DNA from: Pascua guehoae
Taxonomy: Eukaryota > Basidiomycota > Tremellomycetes > Trichosporonales > Trichosporonaceae
Direction of reading: 5' to 3'
DNA length: 64,000 bases
Assembly (NCBI GenBank): GCA_001600415.1
Contig: BCJX01000017.1
Coordinates: forward strand, 427,005-491,004
The first letter of the stretch is position 1, and each line of letters opens with the position of its first letter. Positions 1 to 11,234 of this stretch are shown piece by piece. Both the position numbers and the translations under genes were made by a program. Below the pieces are notes generated by a model. That model worked only from the letters and a program-made list of their open reading frames with translations, ran no database searches and had not been told where the DNA came from.

Positions 1-39
1 CCCCCGGCTACTCCTCCCCCGCTCAGACCTAACCCCCAG

Positions 40-278
40 TCCACGTCGGCAAGTACAATCTCAAAGTCAAGCGCCGCACCCTGCACGGCTGCTACGGCTC
101 GCCGCCTGCGGGCGACACGTCTCGCGCCCGCAACCTCCTCCAGCACGAGCTGGGGTACACGACCGACCCGGCGTTCCGCGCCTCGCTCCCCAAGTCGCTG
201 CACCCGATGCTCGACAGGCTCAACTCGTTCCAGCACGATATGGAGGGCAAGCCCATTGAGTATTCGCAGGATGACTAG
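40..278 (+). CDS. 3' end of an unidentified protein gene (partial)
   Basis: The last exon of a gene that begins before the window. An acceptor CCCCAG ends at base 39, and the following frame stays open to a TAG at 276-278, giving about 78 residues. The piece is basic at its start (KYNLKVKRR) and acidic at its end (SQDD), with no membrane segment or motif that I recognise. Codon choice, with C or G in third positions, matches the neighbouring genes, which supports real coding sequence. I cannot name the family; the rest of the gene lies outside the window. Confidence 0.55.
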
Positions 279-994
279 TGGGTCTGGGTTTGCGCGAGGG
301 GGAGGGCGGGGGGAGAGAGTAATCAAGGTTCACCTGAGATTGTAGCATGATGCAGGATATTGTACCGCGTGTACTGCTGGTTCGGAGCGAGTGTTTGTTT
401 GACTGGGGTTCGGGGCCGTGGGATGCGTGGACTGTAGGTCTGGTTGGAGCCCGACTAGCTTTGTTGGCTTGTCATGACCTCCGATGCCTCGTCTCGTCTT
501 TGAATGTCGTCGCTACAGCACATTCTCTTGCAATTGTTGCTGTCGCACGTTCTCTTGGAATGTTGTCGCGGTAGCATTCTGTCGCTCGCAAACGTCAAGG
601 TCTCGTCTATCTCCCCCCTGGGCCATGGATAACACGGCCTCGGGTTATATGTATGCAGGTCCATCTGCATATCTGCTCATTCTCATGCTAGTTGGTTCCA
701 AGGGGGCTTTTTGGCGCGTAAACGTACTCTGTCTTACAGGCTACGATTTCCAGACGCAACAATCTGCGTCCCCAGAATGCCACTCGTTGCACCAGTGTCA
801 CGCCTGTTCGCACGACTTCAATTCCCATCGACCGCTCTTGTATGCACATGCTACATCATATCCATGCAATATATATACACGACGGGCACCTTCCACCGCC
901 CAGCTATACACATCAATCGACGTGCGCAGGTACCAGGACAAGGTCGCACCTTATTCCCTAAAGCATTGCCAGAGCGCTCAAGCACCCGTCCCGC
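279..994. other. intergenic, convergent 3' regions
   Basis: About 0.7 kb between two convergent genes. Short reading frames on both strands have mixed codon use and no recognisable product. I see no RNA gene. Confidence 0.5.
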
Positions 995-3900
995 CTACCG
1001 GTTCAGGTGGTGCTGCATGCTCTTGTAGTGCGCAATGTGGCCCTCGCTCGCGGCGAGCATCTCGCGCGCCATGTTGTACACCTGGGACCCGCGCGCGTTG
1101 AAAATGGTCGCGTTGCTGTCTTGTCAGCAGGGCTCATACCGCGCACAAGGCACACTCACGCAAACATGAGGCGAATGTCGCGCTCAAACTCGTCAATCGT
1201 CGTAATGGTACCGTCCTTTATGCGCTGGCGGATCGTCTTCAGGTCCATGGGCCGCTTGATAACTTCATAATAGCCATCTGCCTCTTTCTGACTGTTAGCG
1301 AGGTCACAAGGGCGTCGCCGTCCCAACTCTGAGCATTCATACCGCCAGGACAACCACAAAGTCAGGCCTGACGGCCTGACCTGCCCTCCACTCACCTTCT
1401 TGACCGGGTTGGAAAAGACCGAGCCATACTTGTGCTGCTGGATGATATCCAGGAGCGACAGGATGAGCTTCTGTGCCGACCGCTGGGCACGAGTCGGGGG
1501 CGGTGGCGCAGGGGCCGACGGTGGGGCCGACGGCGGCGCAGATGGCGGCGCCGACGTCGCGGCAGAACCCCGTCCCGAGCCCTCGGCCGACGTCGGGGCT
1601 GGGCTGTCCGCGACCGTACCCTCCCTCGTGCTCGCGCCCGCCTCGGCCGCCCCGTCATCGCCGGCCGACTCGCGTGCGGCTGGCCGGGGGGCTACCTGTC
1701 AGCGGGGTCATTGATAGTCCTATACACAATGATAGCGTGCGACTTACTGCGCGCCGACGCCCGCTTGCTCCGCTTCTCGGCTGGTGTCGGCGCAGGTGGC
1801 GGATCGACAGCCTTGCGCCGTCCAGATGTGCGTGTGCTGCGCTTCTCCTCCTCTGGCTCCGGTTCCGGCTCGGCCTCGGCTTCTGGCTCAGCCTCGTCCT
1901 CTTCTTCCTTCTCCTCCTTGACAGACGCCGCCTCGCTGGCCGCACGGACAGACTTTGACACGACATCGTCCCGCATCCCCCGGCGCCCGCTCCGCCGCGT
2001 CCGCGCGCCGTCGGGGGTTCCAGACACGGTCGAGGAGACAGACACCCCGCGCTTTGGTGGCGAATGGAGGGCAGCGGGTGAATCGAGTTTCTTTGCCGTT
2101 GCGCGACGGGTGCGGCGACCGCGGCCCGTCAGCTCCTCCTCCTTCTCCTTCTCTTCCTCCTCTTCCTTGTCCTCGTCCTCTTCCTTTGCCTTGTCCTCCT
2201 CATTCTCCTCCACTTCCTCCTTTATCTCGGGTTCTTCAGCCTCAGACTCGTCATGGCTCGGCTGCCGCGACGGCGCACGACGCGTCCCACGTTTCGAAGC
2301 AGGCGCGCCACCAGGTTGCCCCCCAGCTTTGCGCTTGCGGCTACCGCGTGTGGATGCTGGCGTCGCGGGCGTTGGAGAAGACGGAGGCGCTGCGGCCGGA
2401 GTGGCTTCCTCAGCAGGGAGGGGTGACAGTTCAGACGCAGGCGAGTTACCCTTGTGGGACGCGGGCGTGGCAGGCTTGGGAGTCTCTTCGTTTGCAGCTT
2501 CCTCGTCGGCAGCCGGTGGTGGAGTAGCTTCCTTGGGAGTTGCCGCAGCCTCGTTGGCGTCAGCGTCGGCGTCGGCCTCCACTTCGACTTTGGCCTCTGC
2601 TTCCGCCTCTGGTGTCGAATCCTTGGCCTCTTCGTCCTTGGCCTCCTCCTCTTCCTCTTCCTCCTCCTCGACTGCTGGCTCCACGTGGGTGGCTTCGGCT
2701 TCTGGCTCGGCGACGTCCTCCTTGGCGTGGTCCTGCACCTCGGCGGTGTCGGCAGCCATGTCGTCGACCTTGGACTCGTCGGTGAGAGTCTCCTCTTGGG
2801 TATCGGCCGCCTCTGCGTTGGCCTCTGTCTCGGCCTCCTTCGCTTCGGCAGAAGTTTCCTCAGGAGTCTCCTCTGGTGTTTCTTCTGGGGCTGCTACAGC
2901 CTCGGCTGGCGTGTCGGCGTCGGCCGCCGCAGATGGCTCGTCGATAGCGATAGCCTCGGCATCCTTGTCCTCGGTGACGGTCCTCTCCGCGTCGACATCC
3001 TTCTCGGGAATATCGGTGTCCTTAGCGGCGTCGGCGTCCTTATCGGCGTCGACATCCTTCTCGACGTCGGTCGACTTCTCTGCCGTGCCTTCTTCCGTTT
3101 CTTCCACTGGCCCAGCCTCCTCGTCATCCTTCTTTTCCGGTCCCGCTTCCTCTGCCTTCTGCGCAACTTCCGCACTCTCCCCTGCCTTCCTCTCCCCGCT
3201 GTCCGCTCGCACAACGGCCTCTGCGTTCTCCTCCACCGAACCTTCCTTTGGCTCGTCATTCTGCGCAACAGCTTCCTCCTCGGCCGCTTCGTCCTTCTTC
3301 TCTGCGGGTTCGTCCTCCTTTTGTGTGGCTTCCTCCTTCTGCGCGGGTGCTGCCTCCTTCTCGATGGCTGATTCGTCCTTTTCCGCAGCTGCCATCTCGA
3401 CGTCCTCCCCTGCGTCCTTCGCAGGAGCGGGCTCGGGCTCGGCTGCTGCGGGTTCTGGCTTTGGTGACTTAGCCGACTCGGGTCCAGCTTCGACGACCTT
3501 CTTCACCTCTTCCGGTAGGGGCGCCCACGAGTCGACCATCTTCTTGCCATATCGCTTAGCAAGAGCTGCGCGGATCTCGCCGTGGATCTTGCTGTCCATT
3601 TCGCCCGATTTGATCGCGTTGACCTCGCTCATGAGCTCGCTGGCGGGTTAGTTCCTCCTTCGCAGACACAGGCAGACCCACATGAAGCGTGCTTCGTACG
3701 ACGCAATCTGGTCCTTGAGCTCCTGCATGCGCGCAAGGTAAAATGTCTGCGCGAGTTGTAAATGCGCCTTTGCTGCATTTGTCAGTATGGGGCGACCCAG
3801 CCGCTTCCGGCCCGGTTGACGCTCGCGGAAACTGGATACTCGCCTTGGGGTTTGGTCGCATCCGGCGCGGGTCTGTAGGTTAGAAACTTGTCCGCACAGT

Positions 3901-4128
3901 GTGCCTCAACACGCACACATTGATTTCAATAGACGTCATGAGCGCAACATAGCTCGTTTCGCACGCGTCGGGCGTAAAGTACTGCGAGGGCCGGCCTTTA
4001 ATGCATGGGTGTTCGACGAGGAGCTTGCTCACTGCCTCCCAGTTGGCGGCGCCAACCTTGTACACTGCCTGCGCGAGGAGGAGCTTCTCCTGCACCGTCA
4101 GGTTGTCGACGGCGGAAGATGGAGCCAT
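995..4128 (-). CDS. BRD8-like bromodomain protein (SANT-like N terminus, acidic linker, C-terminal bromodomain)
   Basis: Likely a chromatin reader of a NuA4/TIP60-type acetyltransferase complex, as human BRD8 and fission-yeast Bdc1 are. Exon 1 (4128-3919, 70 codons) reads LTVQEKLLLAQAVYKVGAANW, the SANT-like start typical of BRD8. Exon 2 (3872-3682) ends in a helical segment (ARMQELKDQIASYEARF). Exon 3 (3639-1748) is a linker of about 630 residues, very rich in Glu, Ala, Asp and Lys, with basic patches such as RKRKAGG. Exons 4-6 (1691-1396, 1287-1160, 1115-995) hold a bromodomain: YGSVFSNPVKK, then YYEVIKRPMDLKTI, FERDIRLMF and an asparagine in NATIFN where acetyl-lysine is bound. The phases sum to 945 residues. 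The start has a good ATG context and no earlier in-frame ATG. The exon 4 acceptor (GGTAG) and exon 5 acceptor were chosen by frame. Family call is strong; complex membership is inferred. Confidence 0.85.
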
Positions 4129-4466
4129 GGCGGCGGGAGAGCGTGGTTGGGAGTGTGAAGATGCAAGTGGGTTGTCCGAGTTGCAACTTGTTGGTGTTGA
4201 GGTGCAAACACGCCAGAGATTGCCAACACTTCTTGAAATCTTAATGGGTGTATTGGACTCATTAGAAAATGTCCTGCCCCGTTTCAAATGCCACGACCCT
4301 GCAATTCAAATGGCACATGGCACACACAGGGCATGGGCGGGAGCAAAATGTGATGAACGTGGGTGCCGTTTGCACCGGGTGCGTCATGGTGAGCACGGAG
4401 AGACGCGCCAACACCGCTGCAACTTCGACACCCAAACCACCACAGCACGACCATCAGTCTCCCGCA

Positions 4467-4712
4467 ATGGCGACCTACCAGCGTCTCCCCACGTCTCCCC
4501 AGGCGTTCGACGACGAAGAGGAGCTGAGCCACGAGCACCCGCTCTCTCGCTCGACGCTCGCCGAGTTCAACCGCCAACCGCCCCCCTGGTGGCAACGCGC
4601 TGCACTCATCGGCCTCCTCTTTTTCCTGTGCTGGGGCGCGTTCAAGCTCGGCAGCAAGCATGCAACCCAGGCAGGCCAGCTCAAGTCTACGCTACCTGAT
4701 GACTGGTGGTGA
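4467..4712 (+). CDS. small single-pass membrane protein, hypothetical
   Basis: An 81-residue frame starting MATYQRLPTSPQAFDDEEEL. An acidic N terminus is followed by PPPWW and one hydrophobic helix (AALIGLLFFLCWGAFKLG, about residues 44-61), then a short tail ending DDWW. It would suit a tail-anchored or type II membrane protein. It is divergent from the BRD8-like gene with 338 bp between the starts. The frame is open further upstream to 4269, but ATG 4467 is preceded by a normal leader. A second exon is possible: a donor at 4711 (TGGTG/GTGAGA) and an acceptor near 4777 would add about 58 residues. The family is not recognised. Confidence 0.5.
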   Translation: MATYQRLPTSPQAFDDEEELSHEHPLSRSTLAEFNRQPPPWWQRAALIGLLFFLCWGAFKLGSKHATQAGQLKSTLPDDWW

Positions 4713-7700
4713 GAATGGACACGTGGTAATAATGAGACTCTTGGCTGACGCGACGCGTTGGTGATGGCAGATTGAGAGCGGCTTCCTCGCATTCTTTCTA
4801 CACCCCCGGACGTTGCAGCCTGTGGACCGCACGACGCTCACCGCGCTGCTCCGCGAACATTACGATACTACACTTATACAACGAGAAGAAGCACTCGGGC
4901 GGGGACGGCGCCGCGGGACCGTCTGCAGGCTGCAATGTCCACCCCCGTGAGATAGCGCTTGTGCGCGGACACTTTGATGTATGATATTCGGCGCGCTGTC
5001 TGACGGACTTTACTGCTCTTTTCTTGTTCCAGATGGTTTGCTTGGAGAGGACTTCAACCTCGCCCGGAAAGAGTGCTATTACACTCAGATATAACCCCAG
5101 CAGCCAAGTCTTTGCTCAAAGATGGTGAGGACCCCGTTCAAGAGTGCTGAATCAGAGATCTAGGTTATTGGCCGAGGTCGTGAAATGCTCGTCTGGGATC
5201 ATATGGGATGGCATGAGATGACAATGGATGGTACGTGGCTGCACTGGCCATTGTCTGTTTCACACTGAGCTGAGGGGGGGCGGTACGCAGGCACTTGGAA
5301 CTCTGCACGGAGCACAGACGCCACAGAAAGCACCCGAAATAGACATCGTCGTGTTTGCCTGGTGGCACATGCACTGCTGACTGGTCGTCTGGAGAGAAGC
5401 GTAGTTTTCAAGCATCACTCACCTATTGACGGTGCAGATTCCCAGACCGTTCATGATGTGGGTAAGAGTCCACCGAGAACATACTCCCAACAACCCGTTA
5501 GCACCCACCTTTCGCAATCGAGGACGCACAGACTTGGCGGGGAGATATGGGTGCTGCCAAACTCCTTTTGCTGGAATGACTTTATTGAACAAACAAAGTC
5601 AGTGATTGGGTAATGATGTCGTATGGGGTAAATGTGCGAGGGAGCTGCTGTCTGAGTGTGCAAGTTGTTTCCATCGACAACAGGCAGCTAACAGAACAGG
5701 CAACAGTGGTGTCCGGCATACCGGCCGGAGTAGCCGTCGAGCAACAAGGAACGAATCCCGCGACAGAGTCTACTCATCGTCCTTGACGACCTTTACCCGA
5801 GTAGGCGAGGTGAAAGGCAGTGATCGAGACGGGTCCGAGGAAAGGAACGGCGTTGGCATTCGATGGGCCTTGCGTCCAAAGCCTCTGCTCACTGAGGGCA
5901 ACAGCGACCAACGGTGACTGCGTTCAGTGCCAGTGGGAACAGTGTCAAAGCAACGTAAAGTGGAGGTGTGCGGGCGGGTGGTTGTGGCTTGCGGCGCAAG
6001 GCTTGGAGGAGCGTGCGCTGCTGCCTACTGGAATCGTGCGTGGTTCTCAGAGGCAGATTGTCGTCACCTCACTGCTTCCAACGGATGACTTCGGAATGGT
6101 TGTCGTACACACAAATCCTCGATGTTACCGGCGGGATCGAATATCATTCTTACGACTGACTTTGAGCATTCTATTGGAGAACAAGAATTGCGTGCTCATC
6201 GCCAAGTTGCGACCGTGCCCACGAGACATCATCGCCGCCGTCACATGACATGGTCTGCGATGGACGCGGCGAGCTTTGTCTTGTCACACCCCATTTGCCG
6301 CAGTCGCTCGCAGGCGATGGCAGAGGACCTGGACAGCCGCTGCGGTGCTCATCATGACCCCAGAAATCCCCAGATGATCTGGTCGCCGTCACACTTGCAC
6401 ACTTCTTTTACCTCACTAGCCTCAATTTAGCCTCCGCATTGACCTCTACCCCGGCGACACACGGCTAACTCTCTTCCACCAGCGACAGGTACGGTGGGCC
6501 GCTCACGGCCAGCCACCGACGCCGCTCTCCGCCCGTCTCTCTTGGCTAGGACCAGTCGTACCCGTCCTACCCGTCCGCTGTCACCCTCCACTGCTCGGCT
6601 GTTTGCCAGGTACAAAACCCCACATCTGGGGTGATCACCCCCACGGCTCTCCGCATTGCTCCGAGGACGGAATGGTGCATTTTGGTTGGTAGTTGACGGC
6701 GACGTGGTGTGAGCGCCATGCGACGCCCGATCCCGCCACTGGGATTTCAAAGATCAGTCGCGGCAGGCGTGGAGGGACGTGCAGAGTGGCTTTTGGATCA
6801 TGGACGCCACCACTGGCAATCGTATTCTGGCACTCTGGACAGACAGAATGCTGAGTGCTCAATCAGAGCATGACTACAGCTCTGAGGAGAATAGGGTGAT
6901 AGCAAAGCAAGTCGCAGACAGTTTTTGCACACCAGCCGCCAAGCAGAGGTACAATCCGCCACAAGTGCCCCCGACGGTGGAGTCTCTCGGCGGGAGAAAC
7001 CTGACGAGACGGCCGACAGCTCATGCCGTTAATGTCAGCGCACGCCGGCGGCGCACAGGCAGCACGGGGTCCAATGGCAGTCACCACTCGATGTGTGACG
7101 CAGAGGCACTCGCAGTGATCCTTTCATTTTCCGCCGATCAGCGGGGGAACGGAAAACGGTTGGCAAGGCACAATCCACCTGTGGCACTCATCACATGGAC
7201 AGCCTTCGGAGCGGTCGTGATTTGGATAGCCGAGAGCACATGAAAGGATTGAGGCGAGAGAGGAAAAGGCGAAAGAGGGAAAGGCGAAAGAGGCAGAGGC
7301 TCAAGAGCTCTTTGTGCGTAACAGGGGGGCCTGTGCAGACCAGGATATTACGAGCGCGCAGCAGGTGTCAGGCGGCGCCCGCGAGCCTGGGGGGGGGGGG
7401 GGGCTGCTTAAGTGGGAGGCATAGGATGGCACAAGAGGACACGGGTGGGCACTGGAGGCAAGGGAGGTGAAAAGACGACCGTCTACTGGCTCATGGGATG
7501 TGAAAGAAGAGAGTGGAGGGAGAGGAGAATCTGTCTTTGAGCGGGGTTTGATTTCTTGTCTGATCTGATCCGTCTAAAAAGCATCCGCGTCGTCCACGTC
7601 ATGCAGGTTTCATACGCGCGCACACGCGCCCTGGGGCGGGCGGGCACCCCACCCCTGCCCTGGCGCTGGGGGATGATGCCCCCCCCACCCATCCCATTTG

Positions 7701-8549
7701 CGGCGGGAGCAGATAATGAGGGGGGGAGAGAAGCATGAGGAAGGGGTCCGAGGGGTGGGAACAAGAAGGGGCATGGGTGATGGATGGCGCCGATGGCGCA
7801 CTTTCATTAACGTTCGTGCCGCGGATAGAGGCGGGAATAGACAAATAGATAGTTGGACACAGATGGTGCCTGAAAGGCCTTTCCTGCGGGAAATGACGGA
7901 GCACACACGAGATAATCAGCTCTGGTTGGATAAAATATCTCTCGCTGGCTCGCGCGCGCATGCGCAGACGAATCGTCGTCGCCACAGCCGCCGGCCGGCT
8001 GGGCGGGGGGGGGGTCCCTCGGCTGTTGTGCCTTCTTCGATGTGTCTGTGGCGTGTGGAGGATGTGGAGGATACCAGACAACTCTGGGGCAAAGGGGCCG
8101 CCGCGTGGGGGTGGAGGGCCTGAAGAGGGCCGAGGAGACGGAGACACAGCACAATGTGCCGGTTAGTGCCAAGCCGTTGCCGGCATGTCGCCCAATGTAT
8201 CGGGTAGGCAGGCACTGGACCTCTACTGGACCACTCGCTGGCCTCTCTGGGTCTGTTTGCCGCAATGGCACACGACGGCACTGATACAGGCAATCTCGGC
8301 CATGCTGACCAGAAGCGCACCAGCACTAGACTGGCAGCCAACAGGTCGACTCGATGACTCTGTTACAACCCAAGAAAACGACCAAGATAAAACGTCAAAC
8401 CAGACTCGTCTTGTCTCTCTGTCTCCTGTCTCCCCCGCCGGTTCTCTGTAGCACCTAGCCCCAGTCCCCTTTCAGCGCCCCCACCTTCTAGCCTCTTCGA
8501 CCTTAGGTTCCATCCCTCCCCCTTCACCAACACCACCACCACCACCGTC
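4713..8549. other. gene-poor region of 3.8 kb
   Basis: No convincing protein gene. Frames of 100-180 codons occur on both strands (for example 5820-6248, 6779-7243, 7599-8147) but overlap in several frames, lack conserved motifs and have mixed codon use. The stretch 4775-4985 has more gene-like codon use and may be a 3' exon of the small membrane gene. A purine-rich simple repeat lies at 7257-7305 and a G run at 7390-7403. Bases 8450-8549 are C/T-rich with CACCAC repeats, as expected of a leader before the SET gene. Confidence 0.5.
7257..7305. repeat. purine-rich simple repeat (GGCGAAAGAG units)
   Basis: Imperfect repeats of about 16 bp around GGAAAGGCGAAAGAGG in a non-coding stretch. No function is suggested by the sequence. 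Confidence 0.6.
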
Positions 8550-9712
8550 ATGACCGCCGACATTGCCCCCGCTGCTCGCGTCTCCGCCACCGCACCTGCT
8601 TCGCTCAAGGACAAGCTCCCCGCCGAGGCGCCCCAGGCCTGGACCAAGCCCCTCAACAGCGCATCGTACAAGCCCACGCACGCTGAGAGCTTTGTCGTCG
8701 TCTTCTCGGAGAGCACTGACGCCGGCGTCGAGGCTTTCTCCTCCAAGGCCGTTGCTACCCGCGTGAGTACAGCTCTGCCTCTCACTGCCCTCCACTTGCA
8801 TACCTCTCTTATCGCCCACTCCCCATTTCCTGTTCTGGTTGTCGCTGGCAGACTTTTCTTTTTTGGGGGACGCCTGTGCGTGGCCGCTTGGTCCACTCGA
8901 ACCGGCGCAACTCCTCACCTCACGGGTATTCCGTATCTCTCACCGGAGCCCCAGCTTACCCCCCATTAGGACTTTGCGCCTGGTGAGCAGGTCGCGCTCC
9001 TTGGCAACATCAGCCAGGCACCCGTCAAGGCCTACTCGTCGGTGCAGTATGGCGCTGGGCCCAACGACCACCTCGAGCTCAACTCGGACCTCCTCTTCAG
9101 TACGTGCCTTGCCCTGCTCTTCATTTCCGACAACCCACCCACTATCCATGCTGCGTTTGCGTTTTCGTACGGGGCGTCCAAGAAGCGGTTTCCAACGCCG
9201 CCCCTCGTCGCAACTCCCACTCCCCATGGGCCCCCAGGTGGCACGACCCCGATCATCCTCCAGCAGGGCCCCCCTTCCCATGCCCCAGCCACAAGCTGAC
9301 CACCAGTGAACCACTCGTGCGACCCCTCGGTCGAGATGGTCCTCTACCCGGGACAACCCAAGCGCTGGGAAGTCGTCGCCGGCCCCAAGGGCATCCGCAA
9401 GGGCCAGGATGTTACTTTCTTCTACCCCAGCACCGAGTGGGACATGGCCCAGGGCTTTGACTGCTCGTGCGGAGCTGCCGTGAGTCGCACATGCGGGTTA
9501 GGTGGTGGCTCCTGGCTCCCTGCTGATGTGCGCAGAACTGCCTCGGCAAGGTCTACGGTGCCAACTACCTCACGCTCGAGCAGCTCGAGGAGCGCGGCCT
9601 CGTCAACGAGCACATTCGTGCCCTCAAGGCCCAGCAGGCAAAGGGCACCAATGGCACTGCCAACGGCACCAACGGCGCTGCCAAGGGCTGCAGCTGCGCC
9701 AACGGCCACTAG
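8550..9712 (+). CDS. small SET-domain protein with post-SET cysteines
   Basis: A putative protein methyltransferase of 230 residues from four exons: 8550-8762, 8970-9099, 9307-9479 and 9536-9712 (phases agree). The N terminus is Ala/Pro-rich. The middle carries the SET signature FMNHSCDPSV across the second splice, which forms the pseudo-knot that holds S-adenosylmethionine, followed by KGQDVTFFYPSTEWDM, matching the catalytic Tyr region. A post-SET-like cysteine pattern (FDCSCGAANCLG) follows; three cysteines here usually bind zinc with the NHSC cysteine. The tail is rich in NGT/NGA repeats and ends GCSCANGH. The front half of a full SET fold is very short (about 115 residues before NHSC), so the protein resembles compact fungal SET proteins rather than SET1/SET2. 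The substrate cannot be told. Confidence 0.8.
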
Positions 9713-11234
9713 GCGTCCGACAAACACGTCCCCGTCGTCTCCCTGGCATCGTTACCACCCGCGCCCCGCGGCCCGTGGTGGAACGCCCACATCGCGTGCA
9801 TCCGAATTTGAAGCAGAAAGGAAATTAAAAAGTGATCTTGAGAATCATCAGACGGCAATACTGGCAACAGCAGCATGGAAGTGTACATAGAAACAAGCAC
9901 GGGATGGTCACGGAAGGCATGTATACATGGTTACTGTCTTCACATTGTTGCTGTCCAGTCTTGCACCACGAGGTCGTGACGGTATATCAGCGAGCCGATG
10001 GGAACCGTTGCTCTGTGGGTTGCCGATCTATCGATGACAATCTATCGACCTCATCTAGACCCCGACTTGGTCCGAGGCATGTTCTTTCAACCCCCGACAC
10101 GCGTCATCTGATCATCATCGGCACACCAACGGCGCGCATGTTGACACTTGGCATGCTAAGCGAGAATAGCCTGGTTCACACAGAGGTGAGGCATGGCACA
10201 CACGGCAGTCCTGGCGCCTGGTGCTGGGGCTGGGAGACGCCACTCGCTAAGACCACAGCTGGGCATGAGAGCTCTCGTACGGTCGAGATTGACTAGCCCG
10301 TTCCTTTGTCTCACTGACACTCGCATCAACCAGGGGGGCGTTCAATGTGGAGGCAACATCTTATCGCAACAAACCACTCCCGGCCCGACCATCCAACAGC
10401 TGCCCGCATCGTGGCTTGCAACTCAACCTTAATCGGTAGTGCGATCGTGGGTATGGCAACCGACTCGGCGCATGTCGTGGACGATGTCGGTCAGTTATCG
10501 CGTCTCTCTTGCGGGATGGCTTTGATGTTCACAACTGGGATTACACAGGTAACGACCTCTTACTTCCTAGTAGCTGAGCAGTCTTGACAAGCTCGTTGGC
10601 AACCCTTGTACCGGTATGCTGTCCGTTCGGCTGTGGCAGCCCCACACAGTAGTGTAGGCATGTTCCTTGTTGCGGCGGGCTAGGAGTGGCTACGAGTGGT
10701 TGCGATGTCCTTTGTTTACCTCAGACACGTCCTTGAGGCTGCATAACGAAGTGAGCAGTTGTCTGGCGGTCGAGACTGTGGGTGAGGCACACTTGTAGGT
10801 TGGAAAGAATCCGAAAAGGACGTCATGACCAGCGCGTCATCGTAACTCCATAATATCTGGCTCAGCGGCCAGCGGTCAATGAAGGCCGAGCTTGGCGACA
10901 CTCGACGCTACAAACTCGCCACTCGAATAGAATAACTCTGCTGACAAACATACAGACTTTGGTAACCTGGGCACGACGCATATTGTCCTTACCAAACGGG
11001 TCAGCAGGACAAAGCAGGCTTTCAATTATCAATATCGGTACAGAGGTGTGGTGAGCGGCCTGGCATGCGCAGCATCGGACTGGTGACGGGCAGGCATGCA
11101 CGAACGAGGTCGGTGCTGCACCGATACATGTGTGAACCCAAAGGAAAGCTGTTAGCCACCAACAGCCGCTGTCAAACCATTGACACTGACGGCCGCCTTG
11201 TTGGTTCTTCTTGCAACATCCATCGACTTTCGCA
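9713..11234. other. intergenic, 1.5 kb
   Basis: Lower GC than the flanking genes. Short frames on both strands lack gene-like codon use. No tRNA or repeat was seen. It would hold the SET gene's 3' end and the beta-lactamase-like gene's promoter. Confidence 0.5.

Noticed and set aside
1432..3651. 739-codon plus-strand open frame
   Set aside because: It is the antisense of the Glu/Ala/Lys-rich BRD8 linker; Ser-rich by codon mirror, no domain, and the minus strand has SANT and bromodomain evidence.
5820..7243. Frames of 142-154 codons in the gene-poor stretch
   Set aside because: Codon use is mixed, overlapping frames are equally long, and no motif is present.
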